Shown here: positions 1-8,430 of the stretch, one piece after another | Position numbering within the stretch: position 1 is the first letter of the stretch | How the letters are laid out: the number at the start of each line of letters is the position of its first letter | Source: Prolixibacteraceae bacterium | GTDB taxonomy: Bacteria > Bacteroidota > Bacteroidia > Bacteroidales > Prolixibacteraceae | Direction: 5' to 3' | DNA length: 64,000 nt | Assembly (NCBI GenBank): GCA_019459525.1 | Contig: JAIBEY010000039.1 | Coordinates: forward strand, 101,898-165,897 | The notes under the pieces: model-generated | The model's database searches: none | Told to the model about the DNA's origin: nothing | The model's input: only the letters and a program-made list of their open reading frames with translations | Position numbers and translations under genes: made by a program

Positions 1-37
1 AACCAATGAACGGTTTTACACTTAATAGATCAAAACG

Positions 38-72
38 AAGGCCCGATGAGGATTTTTACTTCATCGGGCCTT
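38..72 (-). terminator. Stem-loop terminator after the DUF4837 gene
   Basis: A perfect 12-bp stem (aaggcccgatga at 38-49, tcatcgggcctt at 61-72) with an 11-nt loop lies 25 nt past the stop of the minus-strand lipoprotein gene. A short T-rich run follows the stem on the minus strand. It could also serve a plus-strand gene outside the window. Confidence 0.65.
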
Positions 73-97
73 TATGTAATTCTGAAATATCTTAGAT

Positions 98-1132
98 CTA
101 ATTCCCGCTGTTCAGTTGGTCAATAATTTTATCGTTTACTTTCTGATTTGGAAACTCCATCGAATAAATCATCGCTTCAAGCTGACGAAGGTAGTTTCTC
201 TTATCATTTTTAGGGGCATAAACATTTCCTTCAATGGTTATAATACGACGCCTACTCGCGTCCAATACCGAAAGACTGATAAACGGACCACCCATAAAAT
301 CTCCTTCCAATCGCCATAAACCTCTCATTTCAGAAGCATAATTCCCATTAAATGTCAATACATTAAAGTCTTGAGGCAGCTCGGTTTCGGTGGTCATATA
401 GCTTCCTGGTGTTGGACCCGGGATGTAACTTTTCGTGATGAGATTTCTTTTTTCCAGTTGATAATTCTTTGTAAAAGTACTGTCAGAGTCATACGGATAG
501 GAATAAACCATGAGGTTCTGGGTAATCAGAGGTGTATCGTACCGGAGCCAGGCAAAGCTCGAATCCTTTTTTACAATACCAAATCCGATTGGGACATATA
601 ACTTAACTTTGAAATCATTAAGCACCGTATTGTAGATCGCTTTTTCGTGCGATTTGCGATATACCATTTTTAACCTTTCTTTTTCAGCTTTTAGAAAGTA
701 CGATATAACCTTGCCGCTATTCGAATTAAACAGTTCTTCGAAATTTGCTATAGAACTAGCCTGAATATTGACAACTGCCTGTGGATAGGCCCAGATATCG
801 TTCGTAAATTCAACCTTGGGTTCGGTGTAGGTTGGCGAAATTTTAACGGTAACTATGTTCCTGCTGGTTCTAAACAGATTAATAAATGCTTCAGGAGGTA
901 CATCAATCAGGTTAAACATGGGTTCTTCCTGGGGAAGTGAAGCTTGCGGCTGTGCCAAAGTTTCACGTAATAAAGATCCAACCTGTCCTTTCCATGTTTC
1001 TTTTGCGATTACAATTACAACTTCGCCGGCTTTTCCGGTGATCGTTTCATGTTTTGCGCCTGGAGTATCGCAGGAATATCCTATAAGCGTAAGGGCAACA
1101 AGAAATGTAAGTTTATTGATGATTCGTTTCAT
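98..1132 (-). CDS. DUF4837 family lipoprotein
   Basis: This 344-residue protein starts with a short basic, hydrophobic signal segment ending in LIGYSC, a lipobox-like site that would anchor it as an envelope lipoprotein at Cys21. The rest matches my recollection of DUF4837, a Bacteroidota family of unknown function: a GKAGEVVIVI strand followed by a W-K-G motif close to the N terminus. No catalytic motif is visible. It reads on the minus strand between two terminators, so it is probably transcribed alone. The family call is from pattern memory; the lipoprotein signal is directly visible. Confidence 0.75.
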   Translation of the reverse strand: MKRIINKLTFLVALTLIGYSCDTPGAKHETITGKAGEVVIVIAKETWKGQVGSLLRETLAQPQASLPQEEPMFNLIDVPPEAFINLFRTSRNIVTVKISPTYTEPKVEFTNDIWAYPQAVVNIQASSIANFEELFNSNSGKVISYFLKAEKERLKMVYRKSHEKAIYNTVLNDFKVKLYVPIGFGIVKKDSSFAWLRYDTPLITQNLMVYSYPYDSDSTFTKNYQLEKRNLITKSYIPGPTPGSYMTTETELPQDFNVLTFNGNYASEMRGLWRLEGDFMGGPFISLSVLDASRRRIITIEGNVYAPKNDKRNYLRQLEAMIYSMEFPNQKVNDKIIDQLNSGN

Positions 1133-1231
1133 GGGATTTTTTTTAGGTGCAGTCTCTTTCCATCAAAAACCTTACCACATTAACTGCCAGAACAAGGCAG
1201 ATCAATAAGATGGAATTGGTAGATAAAATCA

Positions 1232-1262
1232 AAAAAAAACCCGCAGATTGGCGGGGTTCTTT
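1232..1262 (-). terminator. Rho-independent terminator after tatA
   Basis: A GC-rich hairpin (aacccgc paired with gcggggtt, one bulged G) is followed on the minus strand by nine consecutive T residues. It lies 6 nt past the tatA stop codon. Confidence 0.8.
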
Positions 1263-1267
1263 TTGTA

Positions 1268-1462
1268 TTATTTTTCAAGCTTCTCCGAATCTTTTTTAGG
1301 CTCCTCTTCAGCCTTTGAAGCATTCTTGAATTCCTTTATTCCCTTTCCCAATCCCTTCATCAATTCAGGAATTTTGGTACCGCCAAACATCAGAACAACG
1401 ACAACCAATACAATAATAAGCTCCTGAGGCCCAATAATACCAGCGATAATTAATAAATTCAT
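1268..1462 (-). CDS. tatA: Twin-arginine translocase subunit TatA/TatE
   Basis: A 64-residue protein with one N-terminal membrane helix, then the amphipathic helix signature FGGTKIPELMKGLGKGIKEF and an acidic/basic charged tail. This is the complete architecture and normal length of TatA/TatE, which forms the conducting part of the Tat pathway for folded proteins. FGG-x-K-[IL]-P-E-L is the family hallmark. No tatC lies beside it. A plausible Tat substrate, the glycosidase at 8431-10521, is encoded 7 kb away. TatA versus TatE cannot be decided from sequence. Confidence 0.93.
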   Translation of the reverse strand: MNLLIIAGIIGPQELIIVLVVVVLMFGGTKIPELMKGLGKGIKEFKNASKAEEEPKKDSEKLEK

Positions 1463-1518
1463 ACTATTATAGTTTAAATGGTTTTTGCAAAAGTAACAAA
1501 AATAATAACTTCAGATAT

Positions 1519-2847
1519 TTATTTAAAGAGTTTAAAAATATCATTCCCATTAGCGAAAAGAACAAGTGAGAGCAGGAGTACCATGCCCGTTATTTGGGCA
1601 TATTCCAGAAATTTATCTCCCGGTTTTCTTCCGGTAATCATTTCAAAAAGCAGGAACATCACATGTCCTCCATCGAGGGCAGGTATCGGAAGCAGGTTCA
1701 TTACGCCCAGTATAATGGATAAGAATGCGGTCATATTCCAGAAAGAATACCAGTTCCATGCTCCGGGGAAAATATTCCCGATAGAGATAAAACCGCCCAA
1801 ACTTTCGTAAGCTTTAGTTTTGGGCGAGAAGATTAGCTTAAACTGTTTCAGGTAGTCATTTATGGTATTAATTCCCTTCTTAAAACCTGCAGGAATCGAC
1901 TCGATCAATCCATACTCTATGGTTTTAAACTCGAATATTTTTTCCAGATCTTGTTCCCGCTGAATGCCAAGCATACCTGTTTCAGGCACAACCATGTCAA
2001 ACGACATTTCTTGAGTGCCGCGCAAAACGTTTAAAGTAACTTGCTTGCCTATGCTGTCTTTAAGTGTTGCCGCAAACTGATCGCTATACTCGTATTTCTG
2101 GTTGTTCATTCCAACAATCCGGTCACCAACCTCTAGCCCGGCATCTTTCGCTGCCGATGTTTTGCCGAACTTTGCAATTTTATAATCGAACGGAAGCCTA
2201 AACGATAGTACGCCCTTGCTTTTTATCAGAAGAGCCAGGTCTTCATCCGAAATTTCAACGTCAACTTGCTGTCCATCGCGTTCAACCTGGATGGCCGAAG
2301 CTTTGTCGAGAATTACTGTAGGGATAATCTTCAGGAAGTTCTCTACTTTTACATGGTCAACAGACAGGATTTTATCACCATTCTGAAGTCCGATCTGTTC
2401 ACCAACCGAATCAACCTCAATCCCGTATTTTACATTGGCCGTTGGCAAATATTGTTCGCCCCAGGCATATAGAATACCAATGTAAATAATGAATGCGAGA
2501 ATAAAATTCATCAAAACGCCACCAATCATGATAAGCAATCGTTGCCACGATTTTTTTGCCCTGAATTCGTGCGGCTGTGGTGGCAATTTCATGGCTTCTT
2601 TGTCCATCGATTCGTCGATCATTCCTGAAATCTTGACATATCCGCCAAGTGGCAGCCAGCCTACACCATATTCTGTATCACCTTTCTTTACTTTAAAAAG
2701 GGAAAACCAGGGATCAAAGAATAAGTAGAATTTCTCCACCCGGGTTTTAAAGATGCGGGCAAATAAAAAATGCCCGAATTCGTGTATAATAACTAAAAGG
2801 GATAAACTTAGAATCAGTTGCGCGGCTTTTATCAGTACTATTTCCAT
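1519..2847 (-). CDS. rseP: RIP metalloprotease RseP (site-2 protease)
   Basis: This 442-residue M50 membrane protease carries the zinc motif HEFGH at residues 22-26 in the first membrane helix and the third metal-ligand motif LDGGH near residue 391, inside the final helices. The middle holds PDZ-like sequence (for example KDAGLEVGDRIVGMNN). The family cleaves anti-sigma factors and other membrane proteins within the bilayer. Length is normal. It begins 18 nt after the dxr stop, so M23 peptidase, dxr and rseP look like one minus-strand operon, a dxr-rseP pairing common in bacteria. Confidence 0.95.
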   Translation of the reverse strand: MEIVLIKAAQLILSLSLLVIIHEFGHFLFARIFKTRVEKFYLFFDPWFSLFKVKKGDTEYGVGWLPLGGYVKISGMIDESMDKEAMKLPPQPHEFRAKKSWQRLLIMIGGVLMNFILAFIIYIGILYAWGEQYLPTANVKYGIEVDSVGEQIGLQNGDKILSVDHVKVENFLKIIPTVILDKASAIQVERDGQQVDVEISDEDLALLIKSKGVLSFRLPFDYKIAKFGKTSAAKDAGLEVGDRIVGMNNQKYEYSDQFAATLKDSIGKQVTLNVLRGTQEMSFDMVVPETGMLGIQREQDLEKIFEFKTIEYGLIESIPAGFKKGINTINDYLKQFKLIFSPKTKAYESLGGFISIGNIFPGAWNWYSFWNMTAFLSIILGVMNLLPIPALDGGHVMFLLFEMITGRKPGDKFLEYAQITGMVLLLSLVLFANGNDIFKLFK

Positions 2848-2865
2848 CTACTATTTTTTCTGTTT

Positions 2866-4038
2866 TTAAATCTTTTGTTTTGTCCGTTCTTTCACCAGTG
2901 CCGATGTCATTATCCGAACTTCTTTGTCAGTTAAGATATAATCATCTAAATCAGGATGTTTAATAAAACTTGCTTTTCCCATGGTTTGTTCAATGATTTC
3001 GGGCATTTGTAGAAAACTAATTTTGTCGTTCAGAAAAGCTTGTACGACTACTTCGTTTGCTGCATTCAGAATACAAGGCATGTTTCCGCCTTGATTCAGA
3101 GCCTCAAAAGCAAGTGCAAGATTACGAAAATTTTTTGTATTTGGCTGTTCGAATGTCAGCTTCGGGTAATCTAAAAAGTTGAAGCGTTTGAACGTTGACG
3201 GGAGTCTTTCCGGAAAATTCAGGGCATACTGAATGGGTAATTTCATATCGGGCAACCCCATTTGTGCTTTCATCGATCCATCGCCAAATTGAACGATTGA
3301 ATGAATAATGCTTTGCGGATGAACGATCACATCAATTTGCTCTGGCTTTAACCCAAACAGCCATTTGGCCTCAATAACTTCAAACCCTTTATTCATTAAC
3401 GAAGCCGAGTCGATGGTAATTTTAGCCCCCATATCCCAGTTTGGGTGTTTCAACGCATCCGCCCTGGTAACCATTGCCAGTTGTTCCATCGAGAATCCTC
3501 TGAATGGGCCCCCCGAAGCGGTAAGGTATATTTTTTCTATTTCATTGTTAAATTCACCAACAAGGCATTGAAAAATGGCCGAATGTTCGGAATCAACAGG
3601 GTAAATATTTACTTTATTCTCGATAGCAAGCCGATTGATGATTTCGCCTGCAACCACCATGGTTTCTTTGTTGGCAAGGGCAATGTGTTTCCCGGCTTTT
3701 ATGGCGTTACAGGTTGGAATCAGGCCCGAATAACCTACCATGGCCGTAACTACGATATCAATTGTACTCATCTGAACAACTTGCTGAAGTGCTTCCCTTC
3801 CGGCGTAAACCTTCACAGGTTCATCTTTTAGGGCTTCTTTGAGCTGATCGTAATGGCATGAGTTCGAAATGACCACCACATTAGGGTGAAACATTTTGGT
3901 TTGCTCAACCAATAACTCAACATTATTGTTTGCAGTCAATACTTCAACTTCAAAATGCTCCGGATTTTTAGAGATAACCTCAAGCGTTTGGGTTCCGATT
4001 GAACCGGTAGATCCCAGAATTGCAACACGTTTGCTCAT
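2866..4038 (-). CDS. dxr: 1-deoxy-D-xylulose 5-phosphate reductoisomerase
   Basis: A 390-residue protein that opens with the NADPH-binding loop AILGSTGSIGTQTLEVI. It also contains the metal/substrate region VDSEHSAIFQCLVG and the family signature LTASGGPFRG. It converts DXP to MEP, the committed step of the non-mevalonate isoprenoid pathway, which also supplies the prenyl chain added by MenA in this window. It sits 8 nt after the M23 peptidase gene and 18 nt before rseP on the same strand. Confidence 0.96.
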   Translation of the reverse strand: MSKRVAILGSTGSIGTQTLEVISKNPEHFEVEVLTANNNVELLVEQTKMFHPNVVVISNSCHYDQLKEALKDEPVKVYAGREALQQVVQMSTIDIVVTAMVGYSGLIPTCNAIKAGKHIALANKETMVVAGEIINRLAIENKVNIYPVDSEHSAIFQCLVGEFNNEIEKIYLTASGGPFRGFSMEQLAMVTRADALKHPNWDMGAKITIDSASLMNKGFEVIEAKWLFGLKPEQIDVIVHPQSIIHSIVQFGDGSMKAQMGLPDMKLPIQYALNFPERLPSTFKRFNFLDYPKLTFEQPNTKNFRNLALAFEALNQGGNMPCILNAANEVVVQAFLNDKISFLQMPEIIEQTMGKASFIKHPDLDDYILTDKEVRIMTSALVKERTKQKI

Positions 4039-4046
4039 AAACAGGA

Positions 4047-4910
4047 TTAAAAATCAATGTACGTTTCAGGATCGAGGGCTAATCCATTGTGCCAAAGTTC
4101 AAAATGCAGATGAGGTCCGGTTGTCAGTTCGCCGCTGTTGCCCATAATCGCAATTACTTCACCTGCCTTAACTTTCTCACCAATGTTTTTTAGCAATTCG
4201 GCATTGTGCTTGTATGCCGAAATAATGTTGCTTTCATGTTGGACGAAAATGGAGTAGCCGGTATCCATAGTCCAGCCTGCGAATACCACTGTTCCGTCCA
4301 GGACACAAGAGATGCGGGCATTTTGCTTCCCAACGATATCAACGGCTAAATGATCCGTTTTAATATTGAATTTATTTGTGATTAGTCCGCGAAGTGGGGT
4401 AAAGAAGTGGATGTTGGCAATACTCGGTAACCGTTTCCGGTTTTGCTGAATGGTTAAATTATTTTTTTCCTGGTTCAACTTATCCTCAAACATAGAGTCA
4501 ACATTAAAACTTCGGAATCGCGCCTCAGCTACTTTCAGCGATGAGTCTGATTTGTTGGTTGCTTCAGAGGGAACTTCGCCCGCAAACAATGTTTTTATTT
4601 TTTCGAAATAATTGTCCCTTGTTTTGATCTCGTTTTCCAACGAATCAACCAGAATATAATTACTGAGGATTTGCTGGCGTACTTTCGCGCTTGGGTATCC
4701 TGGTATGTTTTCTCGTAGTGGGGTGTAGGCAATAATTACGGTGGTAAACAGAATCAGCAAAATAGCTCCTAAACTACCGAGTGTAAGCACCTTGATAGGG
4801 GTGAGTTTGATGCTCCAAACCGTCTGAATCGTCGAATCATTGTAAATGATCAGCCGATAATGGTCTTTCAGCATCTGAAATATTTTTTTTCGCAGTTCTT
4901 TTCTGTTCAT
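4047..4910 (-). CDS. M23 family metallopeptidase (LytM domain)
   Basis: A 287-residue protein with a cytoplasmic N terminus, one membrane helix at about residues 38-62, a coiled-coil-like stretch (LVDSLENEIKTRDNYFEKI), and a C-terminal LytM/M23 domain. Zinc-site motifs are visible: HLAVDIVG and GPHLHFELWHNG near the end. M23 proteins cut peptide cross-links in peptidoglycan or, when degenerate, activate other hydrolases. The HxH and upstream H-x(3)-D ligands appear present, so catalytic activity is plausible. It is first in an operon with dxr and rseP. Confidence 0.88.
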   Translation of the reverse strand: MNRKELRKKIFQMLKDHYRLIIYNDSTIQTVWSIKLTPIKVLTLGSLGAILLILFTTVIIAYTPLRENIPGYPSAKVRQQILSNYILVDSLENEIKTRDNYFEKIKTLFAGEVPSEATNKSDSSLKVAEARFRSFNVDSMFEDKLNQEKNNLTIQQNRKRLPSIANIHFFTPLRGLITNKFNIKTDHLAVDIVGKQNARISCVLDGTVVFAGWTMDTGYSIFVQHESNIISAYKHNAELLKNIGEKVKAGEVIAIMGNSGELTTGPHLHFELWHNGLALDPETYIDF

Positions 4911-5053
4911 TATTCGATTTTTCGAACAACAAAATTAGAAGAATTTGTAGAAAACTAACCTGATAGCCGGTTTATTAATACTTTTTAACGAAGCAATGTG
5001 TCTGTAAAATAAAATAATTTCACGACAGATTAGGAAAATCTAAAAGTAACGTC

Positions 5054-5061
5054 TATATTTG
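5054..5061 (+). promoter_or_regulatory. Putative promoter of the initiator tRNA (-7 TAnnTTTG)
   Basis: TATATTTG matches the Bacteroidota primary sigma -7 consensus TAnnTTTG and lies 70 nt upstream of the tRNA. The -33 element is weak (TAGG instead of TTTG at 19 nt spacing). Confidence 0.5.
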
Positions 5062-5131
5062 CACCCGCTAAGCAGAATACAAACTGTGAGGCGAAGTTCT
5101 AAAAAACGACGATACATTATCTAAGATACAT

Positions 5132-5204
5132 TGCGGGGTGGAGCAGTTGGTAGCTCGTTGGGCTCATAACCCAAAGGCCGTCAGTTCGAGTCTGGCCCCC
5201 GCTA
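5132..5204 (+). tRNA. Initiator tRNA-fMet (anticodon CAT)
   Basis: A full cloverleaf can be drawn. The acceptor GCGGGG pairs with CCCCGC, the anticodon stem TTGGG/CCCAA encloses the loop CTCATAA, and the T arm contains GTTCGAGTC. Two initiator traits are visible: an unpaired first base (T opposite T at position 72) and three consecutive G-C pairs closing the anticodon loop. The CCA end is not encoded. It stands alone with its own promoter and terminator. Confidence 0.93.
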
Positions 5205-5208
5205 CTAC

Positions 5209-5240
5209 AAAGCTCTGGCATTTATGCCGGAGCTTTTTTA
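5209..5240 (+). terminator. Terminator of the tRNA-fMet gene
   Basis: The hairpin aaagctctggca / tgccggagcttt (one G-T pair) is followed by a run of T residues a few bases after the tRNA. Confidence 0.8.
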
Positions 5241-5327
5241 TTTTCATCCGGTGGCTCCGGTTTTATACTTCAATGAAGTTCCCTGATTGTTTTGGAATAG
5301 CCTGTGTTTATTAAAATCGTAATCTTT

Positions 5328-5948
5328 TTACCGGATATTTCCTACCGAATTCTTTACCGTGTCGTGTTTCGTTTTGGCGGCAACTACTTTATAAGTGCCT
5401 TTTTCTACCAGAAGGCCAAAAAATACCTGCACTTTTGCTACATCTTTCGATGGCCCGTCAAGTGCTAAAGCCAATTCATATTCTCCATCCGATAGATTTA
5501 ACGGCATTTTGAATTCATTTCCGGCATCGCTGATTTGCCAGATTATCTTTCCGTTGCTGTAACTCGAAACTGCCGCCGAAATAACAGCACCTCCCGGCAA
5601 AGCGCCACCCAACAACGAGGCTCTCTGTGATAGTGCACTCCCTGCGGCATGTAGGCCAGCATTTACTTTGGCCACCTCGGAGGGTGGCATCTCCGAAATC
5701 TTGTTTTTGGAGGCATCTATTAGAAAAGCTTGCTTATTGGGGAAAATCACAAACGATCCGGCGGCGTGGAGTCCGGCATTTACTTTTTCGCCAAAAGTAG
5801 CTCCTTGTGTTTGTTTTGGTACGGTTACATTCATCGAAATCCGGTTGGGCATTCCTCCGTTAATGTTCTTTACCGATTTTTCGGTTTGCCCAAATGACAG
5901 AACAACTGAACTGATTAATAAAACCAGTGTGATTGAAGTTTTTTTCAT
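5328..5948 (-). CDS. Exported protein of unknown function with duplicated KVNAGLHAAGS motif
   Basis: The 206-residue product starts at MKKTSITLV, giving a clean signal peptide (hydrophobic core then SFGQ). An in-frame extension to 6050 is rejected because it would cross the terminator hairpin at 6009-6041. The 11-residue motif KVNAGLHAAGS occurs twice about 42 residues apart, with different codons, so the duplication is old or the motif is selected. I do not recognise the family. It is probably secreted or periplasmic. The gene downstream of it is convergent (tRNA-fMet). Confidence 0.6.
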   Translation of the reverse strand: MKKTSITLVLLISSVVLSFGQTEKSVKNINGGMPNRISMNVTVPKQTQGATFGEKVNAGLHAAGSFVIFPNKQAFLIDASKNKISEMPPSEVAKVNAGLHAAGSALSQRASLLGGALPGGAVISAAVSSYSNGKIIWQISDAGNEFKMPLNLSDGEYELALALDGPSKDVAKVQVFFGLLVEKGTYKVVAAKTKHDTVKNSVGNIR

Positions 5949-6008
5949 GGTCATCTTTTTTATTCTGTACAACAATCGTTTGTGAACCAAAGTTCCGGAC
6001 AGAATAAA

Positions 6009-6041
6009 AAAAGCTGCCGGAACATTTGCCCCAGCAGCTTT
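6009..6041 (-). terminator. Terminator after the DUF4395 gene
   Basis: An 8-bp stem (aaagctgc / gcagcttt) with a 16-nt loop is followed on the minus strand by a T run. It starts 23 nt past the stop codon at 6064. Confidence 0.75.
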
Positions 6042-6063
6042 AAAAACCAAGATAATTTAAAAA

Positions 6064-6504
6064 CTATTTCTTATAGAACGGCAAAATCATAAACGTATAA
6101 ATCATACATCCAATACAGATGGCAAATAGAAATTCGAGACTGGCGAAAAAGATCAACATTCCCGCAATTACAATTGAAGCAATTTTAAGGTTAAGAAAAA
6201 ATAAGCCTGAAATTAAGGCAATCATCAGAAAACCTAAACGAGCAGCAAAAACTTTTGGAGCCTTATCAATTAGCTTAACGGGTAAATTTAGTGCATGACT
6301 TAAATAGTGACTTGCATAATTTAACGGACTGAATTTAACTTCGGTAAATGCGCGGATAAAAAAATCGGCCATCAAAAAAATAAATAGAATTGCCGAATTC
6401 AGGACAAATGCTAATACAATGAGTCCAATAGTAAACATGGCATTTAGCCGTGTAACTTGTTCATTAACTCTTTGATCTGAAATTGGGCAAACCAAGTTCT
6501 TCAT
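6064..6504 (-). CDS. DUF4395 family membrane protein
   Basis: A 146-residue protein beginning MKNLVCPISDQRVNEQVTRL; the CPIS-x(2)-RVNE start is typical of DUF4395. Two hydrophobic hairpins follow (about residues 22-50 and 88-140), giving roughly four membrane helices, and a CIGCMIY segment near the end. DUF4395 proteins have no established function; some sit beside thiol-redox proteins, but no such neighbour is seen here. A terminator follows, so the gene is monocistronic. Confidence 0.78.
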   Translation of the reverse strand: MKNLVCPISDQRVNEQVTRLNAMFTIGLIVLAFVLNSAILFIFLMADFFIRAFTEVKFSPLNYASHYLSHALNLPVKLIDKAPKVFAARLGFLMIALISGLFFLNLKIASIVIAGMLIFFASLEFLFAICIGCMIYTFMILPFYKK

Positions 6505-6768
6505 GATTTAAATTTTAATTTCCAGATTTAAACAATCCGTTCCGGATTTAGTTTCTTCCTTACACTAAATAAAAGACAAAAAAGTATCTTAATGCTGGTT
6601 GTACTGAGTTACGCTGAATAACCGGCCTCATTCATAAACGTTAATTTCTACCGTTGTTGCACCCCGACCGAACAATAATTTGATTTTCAAAACCCGATAC
6701 TTAAAATTGTCAGGCTAAAATTCCAATCATATTTATAACTTTATCGCTCATAATTATTCTGAAATAAG

Positions 6769-8154
6769 ATGTTTCAAGCTGAAATTTATATTCAAAGAAG
6801 AAAGATTCTTTGTGAAAAGATTGGTTCCGGGTTAATCCTATTTTGGGGAAACGACGAAAGTCCGATGAACTATGCCGACAATACCTATCATTTTAGGCAA
6901 CACAGTTCTTTCCTGTATTATTTTGGGATCGATTTTCCGTCGATTGCTGCCATAATTGATGCTGATAATCAGCGTGTAATTATATTTGGCGATGATTATA
7001 CTATAGATGACATTGTTTGGATGGGGCCGCAACCAACGATTGCGCAGCGGGCTTTGCTCAGTGGAATAACAGAAACGTTACCAACGGTTAAATTATATAC
7101 CATACTCAAAGAAGCGCAGGCATCGCGCAAAGAGATTCACTTTTTGCCTCCTTATCGTCACGAAAATAAGATAAAGCTTCTGCGGTTCCTGAATATCAGG
7201 CCTGACCAGATTAACTTGAATGCCTCGTCAGAATTGGTGAAAGCGGTAATCAGCCAACGGGAGATTAAGTCGGCAGAGGAGATTGCTGAAATTGAAAAGG
7301 CTGTTGATATGTCGGTTGATATGCATATAACTGCCATGCAAATTGCCCGTCCCGGAATGACCGAGGCACAAATAGCTGCAAAAGTGCATGAAGTAGCCTT
7401 GGCGCAAAATTGCAATATTGCATTTCCGATTATAGCTACAATTAATGGTCAGACACTTCACAATCATTCTCATTTAAATACGCTGAAAGAAGGTGACTTA
7501 TTTTTACTTGATGCCGGTGCCGAAACTCAAAGACATTACGCTGGCGATCTTTCGAGTACGTTTCCGGTGAGTAAACGGTTTACCGAAATTCAGAAGGACA
7601 TTTACCGGGCTAGCCTGAGGGCTCATGCTGCTGCCGTTGCGACAATAGCGCCAGGCGCCAGGTTTAAAGATGTCCATCTGGCAGCCTGTCGTTCAATTGC
7701 CACATCGATGAAAGAGATGGGGTTGATGAAAGGTGATGTGGATGAGGCGGTTGCCGAAGGTGCCCATGCGTTGTTTTTCCCTTGCGGCACCGGTCACATG
7801 ATGGGGCTCGATGTTCACGATATGGAAGATCTAGGCGAAGTTTGGGTGGGTTACGATGGGGAAGCCAAGAGTACACAGTTTGGTCTGAAATCATTGCGAT
7901 TGGCAAAAGAGCTCCGTCCCGGACATGTGTTTACAATAGAGCCTGGTATTTATTTCATTCCGGAATTGATCGATTTGTGGAAATCGGAGGGTAAACTGGA
8001 CGGTTTCTTTAACTGGACTGAAATTGAAAAATTCAGAAACTTTGGCGGAATCAGAAATGAAGAGAACTTCCTGGTCACCGAAACCGGTGTTCACTTATTG
8101 GGCAAGTCGAAACCAAAAACGATAGAAGAGGTTGAGAATATCCGCAACATGTAA
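6769..8154 (+). CDS. pepP: Xaa-Pro aminopeptidase (M24B)
   Basis: A 461-residue protein with an N-terminal aminopeptidase-P domain (residues 1-150) and a C-terminal pita-bread catalytic domain. The metal ligands of the family can be seen in order: LLDAGAE, AGDLSSTFP, GTGHMMGLDVHDM, TIEPGIYF and GGIRNEENFLVT. It removes an N-terminal residue preceding proline and is normally cytosolic with two Mn ions. No signal peptide is present. It is divergent from the DUF4395 gene and likely has its own promoter in the 264-bp gap, where I see no other feature. Confidence 0.93.
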   Translation: MFQAEIYIQRRKILCEKIGSGLILFWGNDESPMNYADNTYHFRQHSSFLYYFGIDFPSIAAIIDADNQRVIIFGDDYTIDDIVWMGPQPTIAQRALLSGITETLPTVKLYTILKEAQASRKEIHFLPPYRHENKIKLLRFLNIRPDQINLNASSELVKAVISQREIKSAEEIAEIEKAVDMSVDMHITAMQIARPGMTEAQIAAKVHEVALAQNCNIAFPIIATINGQTLHNHSHLNTLKEGDLFLLDAGAETQRHYAGDLSSTFPVSKRFTEIQKDIYRASLRAHAAAVATIAPGARFKDVHLAACRSIATSMKEMGLMKGDVDEAVAEGAHALFFPCGTGHMMGLDVHDMEDLGEVWVGYDGEAKSTQFGLKSLRLAKELRPGHVFTIEPGIYFIPELIDLWKSEGKLDGFFNWTEIEKFRNFGGIRNEENFLVTETGVHLLGKSKPKTIEEVENIRNM

Positions 8155-8430
8155 TAAGAGTCTATTTTTTATTTGTTTTCTCAAGCGATTTGATTTCTGA
8201 TGGGTTACCCGCCAAAAAGTTATTGGTCGTTTGGGTAAAATGCTGATGTTTAGTATAATGATTCGACAGTCCGAACGTGATATTTTTTATAGATCATAAT
8301 TTATTTACGTCGGACTTATTTGTTTTATAAATTTTGAGACATTATTTTGCGATTCAAAAATAAAGTCCTTGTCTTTGTCTGTTAAAAGTTGTTAAATTTA
8401 GGGAATCCTATTTATAACCTAACGCGAGAT

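Noticed and set aside
5949..6050. N-terminal extension of the KVNAGLHAAGS protein
   Set aside because: It would cross the terminator at 6009-6041 and hide a good signal peptide; MKKTSIT at 5948 is a better start.
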